Shown here piece by piece: positions 9,006 to 18,171 of a stretch of 64,000 nt of DNA. Both the position numbers and the translations under genes were made by a program. This stretch comes from Niveibacterium sp. 24ML (GTDB lineage Bacteria > Pseudomonadota > Gammaproteobacteria > Burkholderiales > Rhodocyclaceae), in the NCBI RefSeq assembly GCF_026586805.1, contig NZ_JAPFHA010000017.1:1-64000 (forward strand), written 5' to 3'. The notes beneath the pieces were generated by a model. That model did no database searches. It was not told the DNA's origin and saw only the letters and a list, made by a program, of their open reading frames with translations. Positions within the stretch are counted from its first letter, which is position 1, and each line of letters starts with the position of its first letter.

Positions 9006-9689
9006 CTACCAGGCCAGCGGCGTACCGTCGTAGTTGAAATAGCCGCCGTTGTCGGCCGGGCCGATGCGTTCCAGCACGCCGCGCATGCCAACCACCGAGT
9101 CGTAGGCCTCGATCTGCGCGTTGGGGCCGCCCATGTCCGTCTTCACCCAGCCCGGATGCAATGTCACCACCGTCACACCCCGCGGGCCGTATTCGTTGGC
9201 GGCACACTTTGCGACCATGTTCACCGCCGCCTTCGATGCGCGGTAGAGCAAACCGGTGCTGCTGCGGGTGCCGCTGATCGACCCCATCATCGACGAGATC
9301 ACCGCGATCTTGCCGCCCGTACCCACCACCGAATCGGCAAAGGCCTGGATCACCCGCATCGGCCCCAGCACATTGGTATGCATCACGGCATCGAAGTCGG
9401 CGTCGCCGGGCGCCAGAAAGCTGCTTGTCTCCGGCCCGTAGAGCCCGGCGCACACGATCAGCAGATCGAGAGGATCCTCATCGGCATGCCAGGCCGCGCC
9501 GGCGATCGAATTGGCCGAGGTCACATCAAGCGGAATCACCTCGACGCCCTTCACCCGCATCAAACCGGTGGCGGCGGCCGGGCTGCGCACCCCGGCGTAC
9601 ACCTTCCAGCCCTGGATCGCATACTGCCGCGCGAACTCCAGCCCGATGCCGCGTGAAGCGCCTGCAATCAATACGGTCTTGCGGGTCAT
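9006..9689 (-). CDS. Short-chain dehydrogenase/reductase
   Basis: This 227-residue classical SDR carries the cofactor motif GASRGIG near residues 11-17, the catalytic serine in VISSMMG (about 132-133) and the YRASK pair (Tyr149, Lys153). The segment LHPGWVKTDMGGPNA, with the usual PG turn, follows. It resembles the C-factor/sniffer-like SDRs, which reduce small carbonyls or quinones; the substrate is not readable. The start ATG overlaps the stop of the EamA gene upstream by 4 bp (ATGA), so the two are translationally coupled. Confidence 0.88.
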   Translation of the reverse strand: MTRKTVLIAGASRGIGLEFARQYAIQGWKVYAGVRSPAAATGLMRVKGVEVIPLDVTSANSIAGAAWHADEDPLDLLIVCAGLYGPETSSFLAPGDADFDAVMHTNVLGPMRVIQAFADSVVGTGGKIAVISSMMGSISGTRSSTGLLYRASKAAVNMVAKCAANEYGPRGVTVVTLHPGWVKTDMGGPNAQIEAYDSVVGMRGVLERIGPADNGGYFNYDGTPLAW

Positions 9690-10594
9690 GCCTTGATCCC
9701 TCCCGGATGCTTTCGATTTGTCAGCCACACGCCCAGCAGCACCATGGCGCCACCGGCCAGCACCGACAGGCCGACATGTTCGTTCAGCAGCAAGGCCGCG
9801 AGCAAGACCGCGCTGACCGGCACCAGATTGATGAAGGCCGCCGCGCGCGCCGCGCCCAGCCGCATCACGCCGTTGGCGTACCACACATAGGAAAACCCGC
9901 TGCCGAGCACCCCCAGGTAGAGCAGCGCCGCCCACGCCTGCCAGGAAAGCACCGGCAGGCTGCGCAGCGACCCATCGACCAGCCCGGCGATCAGCAGCAT
10001 CAGGCCGCCAGCCAGCGAGGCGTAGAAGGTCATGCTCAGGGGCGAGAGCGTGCGACTCGCGCGGCGGCCGATCAAGGTGTAGGCGGTCCAGCCGGCAACG
10101 CAGCCGAGAATGGCCACTTCGCCACGACCGATCTCGCCGCGCAACAGGGCAAAGGGATCCCCGCGGCCAATCACCAGCAGGCAGCCGACCAGCGCAATCG
10201 CCACGCCAAGCAGGCGGGCCGGGCGCAGTGACTCGCCCATCAGCAGCCATGCCGCCAAGGCAACCGCCACCGGATTGAGGGCTATCACCAGCGCGCCGCG
10301 CCCCGCCTGCACCTGCTGCAGGCCGTAGAAGAAGCAAAGGTTGTAGAGCAGGATCCCGGTGGCGCCCATCGCCACGACACGCGCGGCATCCGCCCCGGTG
10401 ATCCGCGGCAGCCCGGCCGAGGCCCGCCACACCAGGGCTCCGAGCGTCAGGGTGCCGAGCACGAATCGCCAGCCCGCCGCCGACAGTGGCGGCATCTCGG
10501 CGGCAAGGATGCGCCCGGCGATCCAGGTACCACCCCAGATGATGGCAACGAGCACTTGCTGGGCGACGACGGCAAACGGCGGCGAGGCGGGCAT
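9686..10594 (-). CDS. EamA-family (DMT) transporter
   Basis: This 302-residue membrane protein has ten predicted hydrophobic spans arranged as two EamA repeats. Family landmarks include IIWGGTWIAGR in the first helix, GALVIALNPVAVALAAWLLMGE in the first repeat and LVPVSAVLLAALLLNEHVG in the second. Proteins of this type export metabolites, amino acids or drugs across the inner membrane. I chose the ATG at 10594 (MPASPPF), just before the first helix; a longer frame adds a polar N-tail with no family support. It is coupled to the downstream SDR. Confidence 0.87.
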   Translation of the reverse strand: MPASPPFAVVAQQVLVAIIWGGTWIAGRILAAEMPPLSAAGWRFVLGTLTLGALVWRASAGLPRITGADAARVVAMGATGILLYNLCFFYGLQQVQAGRGALVIALNPVAVALAAWLLMGESLRPARLLGVAIALVGCLLVIGRGDPFALLRGEIGRGEVAILGCVAGWTAYTLIGRRASRTLSPLSMTFYASLAGGLMLLIAGLVDGSLRSLPVLSWQAWAALLYLGVLGSGFSYVWYANGVMRLGAARAAAFINLVPVSAVLLAALLLNEHVGLSVLAGGAMVLLGVWLTNRKHPGGIKA

Positions 10595-10665
10595 CAATGC
10601 GCAGACCTTTGGCGCAAAACAGATTGCAGAATGATACGGGCCGCACCGCTGCGGCGCTCGCAGGC

Positions 10666-12396
10666 TCAAGCCGCCACGCTGCTGACGATGGCAGCAAGCT
10701 CGGCACTCACCCGCTCCGGAACGCGCGCCGCGATCTGCGATTCGATTGCCTGCCGTGCAGCGCTGTCACCGCCGGCGCAGACCGCCTCGGCCCAGGCGAT
10801 GGCCAAGGCCAGCGGCTCGGCCGCTGCTGCCGCCACGTTGTGCCGCGTGCGCAACCAGTGCAGGACGTTGGGTGGAACATGCCAGGAGGCCAGCATCAAC
10901 CAGGTCTCGTCAATGCCGTCCACCACGCGCATCGCCCGCGATGGCAGGGCAAGCCGAGCGAGATCGCAGGCGAAAGCCGCGAGCGCCAGCGCGGCCGCGT
11001 CGGCCGGTGCAAGATGGCGTGCCAGCACGCACGCCGCGCGCGAAGCCAGCGCCCCACGGCGCCAGATTTCACGCAGCTGCGCGGGCGAATCGGCAGATGC
11101 CGTCGGAACGCAAGCCTCGACAATGCTCCGCAGCGCGTCGGCCGGAATCCGGGCGAGGAGCGCGGCATCCAGGATGCAGGTCTCGCGCGCACCCTGAGCG
11201 GCCTCCGCGCAGTAAGCCAGCACGCGCAGGTGCAGGACCGGATCCTCGGCCAGCGCCTCACACAGTTCAGCCGGCGTGGCACCGCCCTCGGCCAGCACGC
11301 CCCTGAGCCATGGCAGGCGCGGGCTATGGCGCGGCCAGCTCGGCGATGTATTCCAGTGCTCGGCGCGGCGCGCTCCAAACAGTTGTTGCGCCGCGCGCCG
11401 GCACAGCGCCGGCGTGACGCCGAAGCGATCGCGAAAGGCACGCTCAAAAGTATTGCGGTCGGCGTAGCCGATGCGCTGCGCCAGATCGTCGGTCTTTTCG
11501 TCCGAGCCGAGGATCGCGTCCATCGCAAGCCGCGCGCGATGCGCTGCAAGCAGCGCCGAGAAGCGGCACCCCTCATCGGCCAGTTGGCGGCGCAGCGTAC
11601 TGGCGCCGATCGCCAGCGCGGCGGCGGCGGCATCGAGGCCAAGGTTGCGCAAATCAGGCTGAGCCGCCAACCAGCGGGCGACGCGAGACGCCGCCGTGTC
11701 CGATTGCCTGACCGCCGCGAGGCGCCCTTCATACATGGGCCTGATCGTGCGACGAAGGGCTGCGCTGGCCCCCGGCAGATGCAGCGTGAGCACCGCGGCC
11801 GGATAGCTCAGCGCGAACTCATCGGCTGCCATGCGCGGCGTAATGCCCAGCAAGCCGGACAGAGTCGCCAGGTCACCGACATCGCGCGTCATCAACTCGG
11901 CCTGCCGCATCGGCAGCGCAACGCCACTGATGTAGCTGAGCACGCGCGACAGCCAGACCAGGATCGACTCGTAGCGCAGGCGCACGCCCAGGCGCGCCGG
12001 CCGATGCATCGGAGCGAGCGCGATCCTCACCAGGCCCCCGTGACAGCCGCAGTGAAAGCGGCCATCGGGGAACAGCAGACCCGCCAGCCGCCCCATCTCG
12101 TCGAGCGCAGCGCCAAGGGAGTCATGGGCACGCAAGTAGTACACCAATCCGTCGCCGGCCGCCATGTCGAGCTCTGCCGCCAGCCACGCGAACGCATGCG
12201 GATCGCCGGCGGCATGGAGCCACTCGCTCATCTGCAGCGCCGTCTCGGCAGGCAGCGGCGTGGTGTCGGACGGCGCCACGCGGGTCAAACCAAAGCGCGA
12301 CTGCAAGACCTTGAGCCGCTCCGGCTGATCGCGATAGCGCACAAACAAGGCCTGGAAGTGCCGCATCTGCGGCACGTACTCATGCTCGTCGCTCAT
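10666..12396 (-). CDS. AraC-family regulator with HDOD-like C-terminal extension
   Basis: This 576-residue protein is much longer than the roughly 340 residues usual for its class. The N-terminal part (about 15-200) looks like the arabinose-binding-type domain of OruR/ArgR-like regulators. An AraC helix-turn-helix pair follows (about 240-340), with STLRRQLADEG and the second-helix signature IGYADRNTFERAFRDRFGVTP. Residues 341-576 are an all-helical alanine-rich extension whose pattern (LCEALAEDPVLHLRVLAYC, then an IWRRGALASRAA-like helix and AAFACDLARLAL) resembles an HDOD output domain without intact HD residues. The HDOD reading is my inference. The ATG at 12396 has GGTGGAG upstream. It is divergent from the ImpA-like protease gene, a possible target. 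Confidence 0.78.
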   Translation of the reverse strand: MSDEHEYVPQMRHFQALFVRYRDQPERLKVLQSRFGLTRVAPSDTTPLPAETALQMSEWLHAAGDPHAFAWLAAELDMAAGDGLVYYLRAHDSLGAALDEMGRLAGLLFPDGRFHCGCHGGLVRIALAPMHRPARLGVRLRYESILVWLSRVLSYISGVALPMRQAELMTRDVGDLATLSGLLGITPRMAADEFALSYPAAVLTLHLPGASAALRRTIRPMYEGRLAAVRQSDTAASRVARWLAAQPDLRNLGLDAAAAALAIGASTLRRQLADEGCRFSALLAAHRARLAMDAILGSDEKTDDLAQRIGYADRNTFERAFRDRFGVTPALCRRAAQQLFGARRAEHWNTSPSWPRHSPRLPWLRGVLAEGGATPAELCEALAEDPVLHLRVLAYCAEAAQGARETCILDAALLARIPADALRSIVEACVPTASADSPAQLREIWRRGALASRAACVLARHLAPADAAALALAAFACDLARLALPSRAMRVVDGIDETWLMLASWHVPPNVLHWLRTRHNVAAAAAEPLALAIAWAEAVCAGGDSAARQAIESQIAARVPERVSAELAAIVSSVAA

Positions 12397-12735
12397 CGCT
12401 CCACCCGTGATAGCCCCATTTCCACAGTCTACCCGCGCACTCAGAGCGCGGGAGCAGCAGTGATGAGCGGCTTTGCGGTAGGCGGCCCGCGCCTTAATCG
12501 CTAGGATGCCGCATCCTGTGGGTTGCCCCGAGGCCCCTGCCGCGCGCTGTGGCGCGGCCGCGCCGCACGCCAACCCGCAGCACCGGACGCGACACCCGCC
12601 CCACTGTGGCCCGGATGTCCTGCGCCCCAACGCCGCGCAACCCAAGGATGTGCGCGGGCTCACGTTCGAGATTCCTTCACATTGACTCATGGCGCCGTGA
12701 ATCGCGGCGCCGGCTTTTCTATTTCCGGAAGACGC
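12397..12735. promoter_or_regulatory. Divergent intergenic region between araC-type gene and ImpA-like protease
   Basis: This 339-bp gap separates two divergent genes and must carry both promoters. I see no strong -35/-10 pair. Candidate elements are an inverted repeat CCCGCGC-N7-GCGCGGG at 12432-12452, a short palindrome AGGATG-CCG-CATCCT at 12503-12517, and a GC hairpin at 12691-12711 just before the protease start. The first two could be operators for the AraC-type regulator, but with one copy each this is speculative. Confidence 0.4.
12691..12722 (+). terminator. GC hairpin followed by T-rich run in the protease leader
   Basis: GGCGCCG at 12691-12697 pairs with CGGCGCC at 12705-12711 around a 7-nt loop, followed by GGCTTTTCTATTT. 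This looks like an intrinsic terminator, yet it lies only about 25 bp before the start codon of the ImpA-like gene on the same strand. It may be a leader attenuator, the end of a short upstream transcript, or a hairpin that affects ribosome access. Confidence 0.4.
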
Positions 12736-15552
12736 ATGTTCAAGCTCCCCTTCAATACTTTCATCGCCCCGCTTGCGGCCTGCGCGATCGCCGCGACTCT
12801 GGCCGCGTGTGGCGGAGGCGGCGGCGACACGGCCGGCCCCGGCAGCGGCGACCCTGGCAATGGCAACAGCACCGGCGGATCAGGTAACAGCGGTAACACA
12901 GGCGGCTCGGGAAATACCGGCGGCGGCTCTGGCGGCACCACGCCGCCCGACCTTATTGCCCAGGCACTGCAAAGCGGTGACGCGAGCGCGCTGACCGCGC
13001 AGGATCGCCCCGCCCTGCTCGCGCGTGCAGTGAGCGCCGCGAACACGCTCGGCGCGAAACAGACCCAGGCGCTGGCCTCGATCTATGGCACCGACGTCAC
13101 ACAACTGGCGCTGAACCACAGCACCAACAGCAGTTCGATCACGGCCGCCAAGACGACGATCGCGACGCCGCTGATCGTGTCGGACGACGGCACCGGGATG
13201 GCGGCGATCGCACAGGTCGGCCCGGGACGCGGGCTCGCCTACGGCGCCAACGTACTGAGCTGGATGGCCGGCACCACGCGCGAGCAGCAGCACCTGCCGC
13301 TGTTCAACCGCGCCTTCGCCTGGCTGCTGACGGGCGACGGCGCCGCGAAGCTTCCGGCCACCCTCACGGTCGGCAGCGCGGGCTACGATGCCAACACGGT
13401 GAAAACCTACCTTGCCCGCGTGGGCAGCACCGCAAGCCTGACGAGCTGCAAGGTCGACGACCCGGCAAACACCTGCTGGAAGGATCTTGACCTGATCGTG
13501 TTCGGTTCAGGCACCACCGACAGCGCGGGGCTCTCCGCGCTGGTGCGCGGCTATCTGGAGGCGGGCAAGCCGGTGATCTACATGCACCCGAGCTGGGTGG
13601 ATTCGGCCGGCGGCCGCACCGTGCTCAGTGCGATGGGCATGAACCTCGGTGGCTACCCGGGCAACTACTTCGCCAGCGCCGAAGCGGTATCGGTTGGCGC
13701 CACACGCACCCGTGCCGACAGCCTCGCGCGCGGCGATCAGTTCGGCGCGCTGCTCAACACCCTCAATCTGCTCAGCCGCACCGACCTCACGCTGGACTTC
13801 ACTGACACCACGCCGCTGAGGCCGATCGACGCGGTGCAGACCGCGCTGTCTTCGATGCAGGCACGCGGCATCAACGTGTTCGCCGACCCGGACAGCGAGT
13901 TGTACCGCCTGCTGGTGCTGTGGGCCGACCAGGTTCGCACCGGCGTGGTCTACGGTGCACCGCTTTCCAGTAAGGGCGACTCGGACGACTTCCTGCGCGC
14001 CTACGCATCCGACTCCTGGCTGGTGTTCAACCGCGCCGCGACCACGATCCCGCCCAAGGGCGCCGGCGACTTCATGCCGGCAACAGCGAACAACATCGCG
14101 GTGAGCAGCGACTTCGAAGAGATCGAGGTGACGATCCCGCAAAGCGGCGGCATCACGCTGATCGGCCGCGCGGCGATCCCCGGCAAACCGGTGACGATCC
14201 AGGTCGTCGATACCGCCGGCGCCACCAGCCTCGGCGTGCAGACCAGCTACCTGCGCGCGTATGGCAAACCGCTCTCGGACACGAACTACGCACGCCCGCG
14301 TCGCCCGCACTCCTACACCATCCCGCTCGCCGCGGCCGGTGACACGAAGTTCATCACCCCGTTCGGCGGCCCGCTGATGCTCAACTACGGTGGCGCCACG
14401 GCAGGCACGGTGGTGAAACTGCGCATCAAGGGCAGCGCAAAGTACGGGCATTTCGATTTCACCGGCAATCCGTCACAGACGGAGATCGACGCCGCGTCGG
14501 CAGCCGTCGTGCGGGGCGAATTCGGCTGGCAGACCGCCAAGTTCATCGGCGGTGAGGTGCAGCAGTTGAACAAGTTCGCGCAGAACGTGCTGAGTCAGAT
14601 GAGCGCGCAGGAGTACGTGGTGGTGCGCCTCAAGGGCATGCTCTTCGACAGCAACCACTTCGCCAATGGCTACAACAACATGCCGATGTCGGCACTGGCG
14701 CAGAGCGTCTGCAGCCAATTGGGCTGGAACTGCGATGGCCCGCTCCACCGCGCTCCGAATGTGCAGCACTTCATCGGCTGGCTGGCTGCCTGCGGCTTCC
14801 TCTGCTCGGGCAATCCGTCCGACGGCAGCGCCGGCATCGGCAGCGGTTGGGGGCATGCCCATGAACTGGGTCACAACACGGTGCAGCGCGTGATGCACAT
14901 CGCGCCCAACGGCAAGGGCTGCGTGGTGGAGTGCGACAACAACATCCTCGCCAGCGCAACCATGATGCGGCAGTACGCGCTGATTGGCCTGGATACCGGC
15001 CACGCCACCGATCACCCGGGGCTCTACGCCGACATCGTCGCCAACCGCGCCACCGGGCTGACTGACGAAGCCCTTCGCGCCGACATGGAAACGCGCCTGT
15101 GGGCCTACGGTACCTCGCGCCAGGATCCATTGCGCGCGGTGCACTTCCAGATCGCCTTCCAGTACGCCAAGCTGCGCGGCGGGCTGGCGAAGCCGACCAT
15201 GGAAAGTACGCTGGAGTTCTTCCAGCTGCTGACCAAGGCCGACCGCCTCGTCGCCAAGGCCTGGGACGCCAACAACAAGGCCAAGTACGGCATGGGCCGC
15301 TTCGCCGACAACAAGATCAGCAACGAAGACCTGTTCTACGTGCTGAGCTCGAAGATCATCGGCCAGGACATGCGCAAACACTTCGCGATGTACGGCATCC
15401 CGCTCAGCCAGACTGCGCTCGACTCGATCGCCGATCTCGGCCTGCCGTCCGCATCGCGTAGTTTCTACGCGCTGGCCAAAGGCAAACACAACCAGCCGGC
15501 CACCGGCGCGTGGATGGACATTGAAAGCAGCACCCCGGCTTACGCATTCTGA
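12736..15552 (+). CDS. ImpA-like secreted metalloprotease lipoprotein
   Basis: This 938-residue protein has a signal peptide ending in a lipobox (ATLAAC) followed by a long Gly/Ser/Asn linker that would hold the enzyme away from the membrane. The catalytic zinc motif is HELGHN (His709, Glu710, His713). The overall build, with a central beta-rich domain before the HEXXH motif, matches the ImpA family of M88 metalloproteases. In Pseudomonas aeruginosa that enzyme cuts O-glycosylated mucin-like proteins; whether this one does is an inference. The ATG at 12736 is preceded by GGAAG. A strong terminator follows the stop. The AraC-HDOD gene is divergent upstream. Confidence 0.8.
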   Translation: MFKLPFNTFIAPLAACAIAATLAACGGGGGDTAGPGSGDPGNGNSTGGSGNSGNTGGSGNTGGGSGGTTPPDLIAQALQSGDASALTAQDRPALLARAVSAANTLGAKQTQALASIYGTDVTQLALNHSTNSSSITAAKTTIATPLIVSDDGTGMAAIAQVGPGRGLAYGANVLSWMAGTTREQQHLPLFNRAFAWLLTGDGAAKLPATLTVGSAGYDANTVKTYLARVGSTASLTSCKVDDPANTCWKDLDLIVFGSGTTDSAGLSALVRGYLEAGKPVIYMHPSWVDSAGGRTVLSAMGMNLGGYPGNYFASAEAVSVGATRTRADSLARGDQFGALLNTLNLLSRTDLTLDFTDTTPLRPIDAVQTALSSMQARGINVFADPDSELYRLLVLWADQVRTGVVYGAPLSSKGDSDDFLRAYASDSWLVFNRAATTIPPKGAGDFMPATANNIAVSSDFEEIEVTIPQSGGITLIGRAAIPGKPVTIQVVDTAGATSLGVQTSYLRAYGKPLSDTNYARPRRPHSYTIPLAAAGDTKFITPFGGPLMLNYGGATAGTVVKLRIKGSAKYGHFDFTGNPSQTEIDAASAAVVRGEFGWQTAKFIGGEVQQLNKFAQNVLSQMSAQEYVVVRLKGMLFDSNHFANGYNNMPMSALAQSVCSQLGWNCDGPLHRAPNVQHFIGWLAACGFLCSGNPSDGSAGIGSGWGHAHELGHNTVQRVMHIAPNGKGCVVECDNNILASATMMRQYALIGLDTGHATDHPGLYADIVANRATGLTDEALRADMETRLWAYGTSRQDPLRAVHFQIAFQYAKLRGGLAKPTMESTLEFFQLLTKADRLVAKAWDANNKAKYGMGRFADNKISNEDLFYVLSSKIIGQDMRKHFAMYGIPLSQTALDSIADLGLPSASRSFYALAKGKHNQPATGAWMDIESSTPAYAF

Positions 15553-15570
15553 GCACGCTATGCCAAGAAA

Positions 15571-15598
15571 AAAGGCCGCCCGAGGGCGGCCTTTTTCA
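15571..15598. terminator. Bidirectional intrinsic terminator
   Basis: AAAGGCCGCCC and GGGCGGCCTTT form an 11-bp stem with a 2-nt loop, with A-runs before and T-runs after. It lies between the convergent ImpA-like gene (+, stop 15552) and the thiolase (-, stop 15613) and can serve both. Confidence 0.9.
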
Positions 15599-15612
15599 TA
15601 TGCGGAAACGCG

Positions 15613-16809
15613 TCAGAACAGCTCGACTGCCATCGCCGTTGCTTCGCCGCCGCCGATGCACAGGCTCGCCACGCCGCGCTTGAGGCCGCGCTTCTTCAAT
15701 GCGCCGATCAGCGTCACGATCACGCGGGCACCAGAGGCACCGATCGGGTGGCCCAGCGCGCAGGCGCCGCCATTCACGTTGACCTTCTCGTGCGGCAGTT
15801 TGTGGTCGTGCATCGCGGCCATGGTGACCACCGCGAAGGCTTCGTTGATCTCGAACAGATCCACGCTGTCGGTGTTCCAGCCGGTCTTGGCGTAGAGCTT
15901 TTCGATCGCGCCAACCGGGGCGGTGGTGAACCAGGCCGGCTCATGCGCGTGGGTGGCGTGGCCGACGATCTTGGCGATCGGCTTGAGGCCCAGCTTGTCG
16001 GCGGTCGAGGCGCGCATCAGCACCAGCGCAGCGGCGCCGTCGGAAATCGACGACGAAGTGGCCGCCGTCACCGTGCCATCCTTCTTGAATGCCGGCTTGA
16101 GCGAAGGGATCTTCTCCGGCTTGGCCTTGAAGGGCGATTCGTCCTTGCTGATCTGGACTTCACCGCCTTTGCCGGCAACGGTCACCGGCGCAATTTCCCA
16201 ATCGAAGCTGCCGTCGGTGTTGGCGGCCAGCGCGCGGCGGGTCGATTCGATCGCAAACGCATCCTGCGCTTCACGCGTGAAACCGTACTTGCTCGCGGTT
16301 TCCTCGGCATAGGTGCCCATCGACTTGCCGCCGCCGTTGGGCGTCTTCTCGTAGGCGTCTTCCAGGCCATCGAGCGCCATGTGATCGAAGGTGGTGGCGT
16401 GGCCGTAGCGATAACCGCCGCGCGCCTTGGGCAGCAGGTAGGGCGCGTTCGACATGCTCTCCATGCCGCCGGCGACGATCACGTCGACCGAGCCGGCCAG
16501 CAGCTGATCGTGCGCCATCATCGCGGCCTTCATGCCCGATCCGCAGACCTTGTTGATCGTCGTCGCCACCGCCGACAGCGGCAGCCCTGCCCCCAGCGTG
16601 GCCTGCCGCGCAGGCGCCTGGCCCTGGCCGGCCGGCAGCACGCAACCCATGATGACTTCCTGCACCTGCTCGGGCTTCAGACCGGCACGTTCCACCGCGG
16701 CCTTGATCGCAACACTGCCGAGCTGGTGGCCGGTAAAGCCGGCGAGTTCGCCCATCATGGCGCCGATTGGCGTGCGGGCAACGGAAACAATGACGACGGG
16801 ATCAGACAT
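15613..16809 (-). CDS. Acetyl-CoA C-acetyltransferase (thiolase)
   Basis: This 398-residue thiolase condenses two acetyl-CoA or cleaves beta-ketoacyl-CoA. The nucleophile is Cys89 in KVCGSGMKA, the general base region is GHPIGASG with His354, and the second cysteine is Cys384 in LCIGGGEATA. The length and VARTPIGAMMGELAG N-terminus fit the biosynthetic/acetoacetyl-CoA type (AtoB/PhaA-like), used in polyhydroxybutyrate synthesis or ketone and amino acid catabolism. It stands alone between convergent and codirectional genes; no phaB or phaC is nearby, so the physiological direction is open. Confidence 0.92.
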   Translation of the reverse strand: MSDPVVIVSVARTPIGAMMGELAGFTGHQLGSVAIKAAVERAGLKPEQVQEVIMGCVLPAGQGQAPARQATLGAGLPLSAVATTINKVCGSGMKAAMMAHDQLLAGSVDVIVAGGMESMSNAPYLLPKARGGYRYGHATTFDHMALDGLEDAYEKTPNGGGKSMGTYAEETASKYGFTREAQDAFAIESTRRALAANTDGSFDWEIAPVTVAGKGGEVQISKDESPFKAKPEKIPSLKPAFKKDGTVTAATSSSISDGAAALVLMRASTADKLGLKPIAKIVGHATHAHEPAWFTTAPVGAIEKLYAKTGWNTDSVDLFEINEAFAVVTMAAMHDHKLPHEKVNVNGGACALGHPIGASGARVIVTLIGALKKRGLKRGVASLCIGGGEATAMAVELF

Positions 16810-17057
16810 GGTGCTTCTCCTCAGATCAGGTTGGGCGCGCGGGCCAAGCGTGCGCGCAGGCGTCTCGGAACAACAAGCAGCCTAGGGTACGCGCGCATGA
16901 TGACCGTACGCCATCAGGGTTCGCCGCAGTGCAGCATTGAAAACTGGCGCGATCCTACAAGGAATCGCCCGCGCCCCGCCAATGCTGTTCGGGCAGGAAT
17001 GAAGCCGCTGCTTGCGCGGCCCCGCGACAGGGGTGTACGGGGCGCTGCGCCGAGCTG

Positions 17058-18014
17058 TCAGTTGTCGCCGCCGATCGCCGCCAGCAAGCCACGCGCTTCG
17101 CCGCCCACGCTGGGCAGCACGCTTTCGCCGGCGATTTTCTTGAGGGGCTCGCGCGCTTCGCGTTGCAGCGTGAAGCGGATGTCGGGGTAAAGAGCGTAGA
17201 GCTGGGCAATGATCGCCAGCGCGCGCGCGCGGTCCGAGTGGCTCGGGAGACTCAGCACCTTTGATGCGGTCGACGCAATCGCTTCGGCGGTATCCGGGTC
17301 GCGCAAGCGCTCCATGAAGGTGAGGATGAAGCGCGAGGTGAAGTTGCGGACATCGGTATCCGGGTCAAGCAGGCGGCCCTGGATCGCTGCGATCGAAACG
17401 CCCGGGTTGCCCGTCCACTGCAGCATAGAGATCGCGTCGCGGCGTTCGGGGTGGTTGGCGTCCAGCGCGATCGCGATCATCCGGTCTTGCTGGCCCATCG
17501 CAAAATCGCGCAACTGGGCATCGAAGGCGCGCAGCTCAGAATCGTCCGACACCAGCACCCCCGAAGGCGTGATCTGCTCGCCGGGCAAATAGCCGTCGGC
17601 AATGACTTCCTGCACCCGGTGCTCACGCTGCACGAGCAAGAGTCGCGCGTCCGGCGGCACGCGGCCGGCGGCGCGCGGCGCGGTCGACGGCTGCAGCATC
17701 GCGTCCGACTCGTCGTCCTCAAGGATCTCGACAATGTAGTGAACCCGTTTGCCGATCACCGTGCCATTGCAGCTGACCGCCAGCACCGGCAGCTTTCTGA
17801 GCGGTTCGCACCACTTGAGCATTTCTTGTTCTTTTTGCTCGACCGGCGCGCCGACCTTGATCGGCAGCAGCGCGGTGACCTGCTCGCGCTTGATGCGCTT
17901 GAGGCCGATCACTTCGGTTTCGCCCCAGTTCATCTGCTTGGGCTGTGCCTGCGCGTGCGCGGCGAGCGGCAGGCCTGCGATCAGGGTAAGGGCAAGGCTC
18001 AGGGCAAGGCGCAT
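17058..18014 (-). CDS. Exported protein with POTRA-like N-terminus, unknown function
   Basis: This 318-residue protein has a Sec signal peptide cleaved near AHAQA. The first 75 mature residues (VIGLKRIKREQVTALLPIKV and on, with a later GTVIGKRVHYIVEILED) follow the beta-alpha-alpha-beta-beta pattern of POTRA domains of outer-membrane assembly and two-partner secretion proteins. The rest is helical and looks like HEAT-type repeats (RRDAISMLQW, DVRNFTSRFILTFMERL). No beta-barrel is present, so it would be a soluble periplasmic protein. The POTRA call is my pattern reading; function and partner are unknown. It is divergent from the dienelactone-hydrolase gene. Confidence 0.7.
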   Translation of the reverse strand: MRLALSLALTLIAGLPLAAHAQAQPKQMNWGETEVIGLKRIKREQVTALLPIKVGAPVEQKEQEMLKWCEPLRKLPVLAVSCNGTVIGKRVHYIVEILEDDESDAMLQPSTAPRAAGRVPPDARLLLVQREHRVQEVIADGYLPGEQITPSGVLVSDDSELRAFDAQLRDFAMGQQDRMIAIALDANHPERRDAISMLQWTGNPGVSIAAIQGRLLDPDTDVRNFTSRFILTFMERLRDPDTAEAIASTASKVLSLPSHSDRARALAIIAQLYALYPDIRFTLQREAREPLKKIAGESVLPSVGGEARGLLAAIGGDN

Positions 18015-18171
18015 GGGGGCAATCCGGCGGAGGCAAAGCGGGGATTGTCCGGGGATCGCGATCTATGCTCAAGTGCAGGCCGCAGCCCCGAGTCGGATCG
18101 AATTGCTGCATGGCAGGGAATCTTCGGGGCTGGCCTCAGTCCATTGCTTACCCAACCCACGGAGGTCACTG

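Noticed and set aside
9690-10706. N-terminal extension of the SDR frame upstream of 9689
   Set aside because: The extension overlaps the EamA gene in another frame; the SDR fold starts at MTRKTVLIAGASRGIG, at 9689, in an ATGA overlap.
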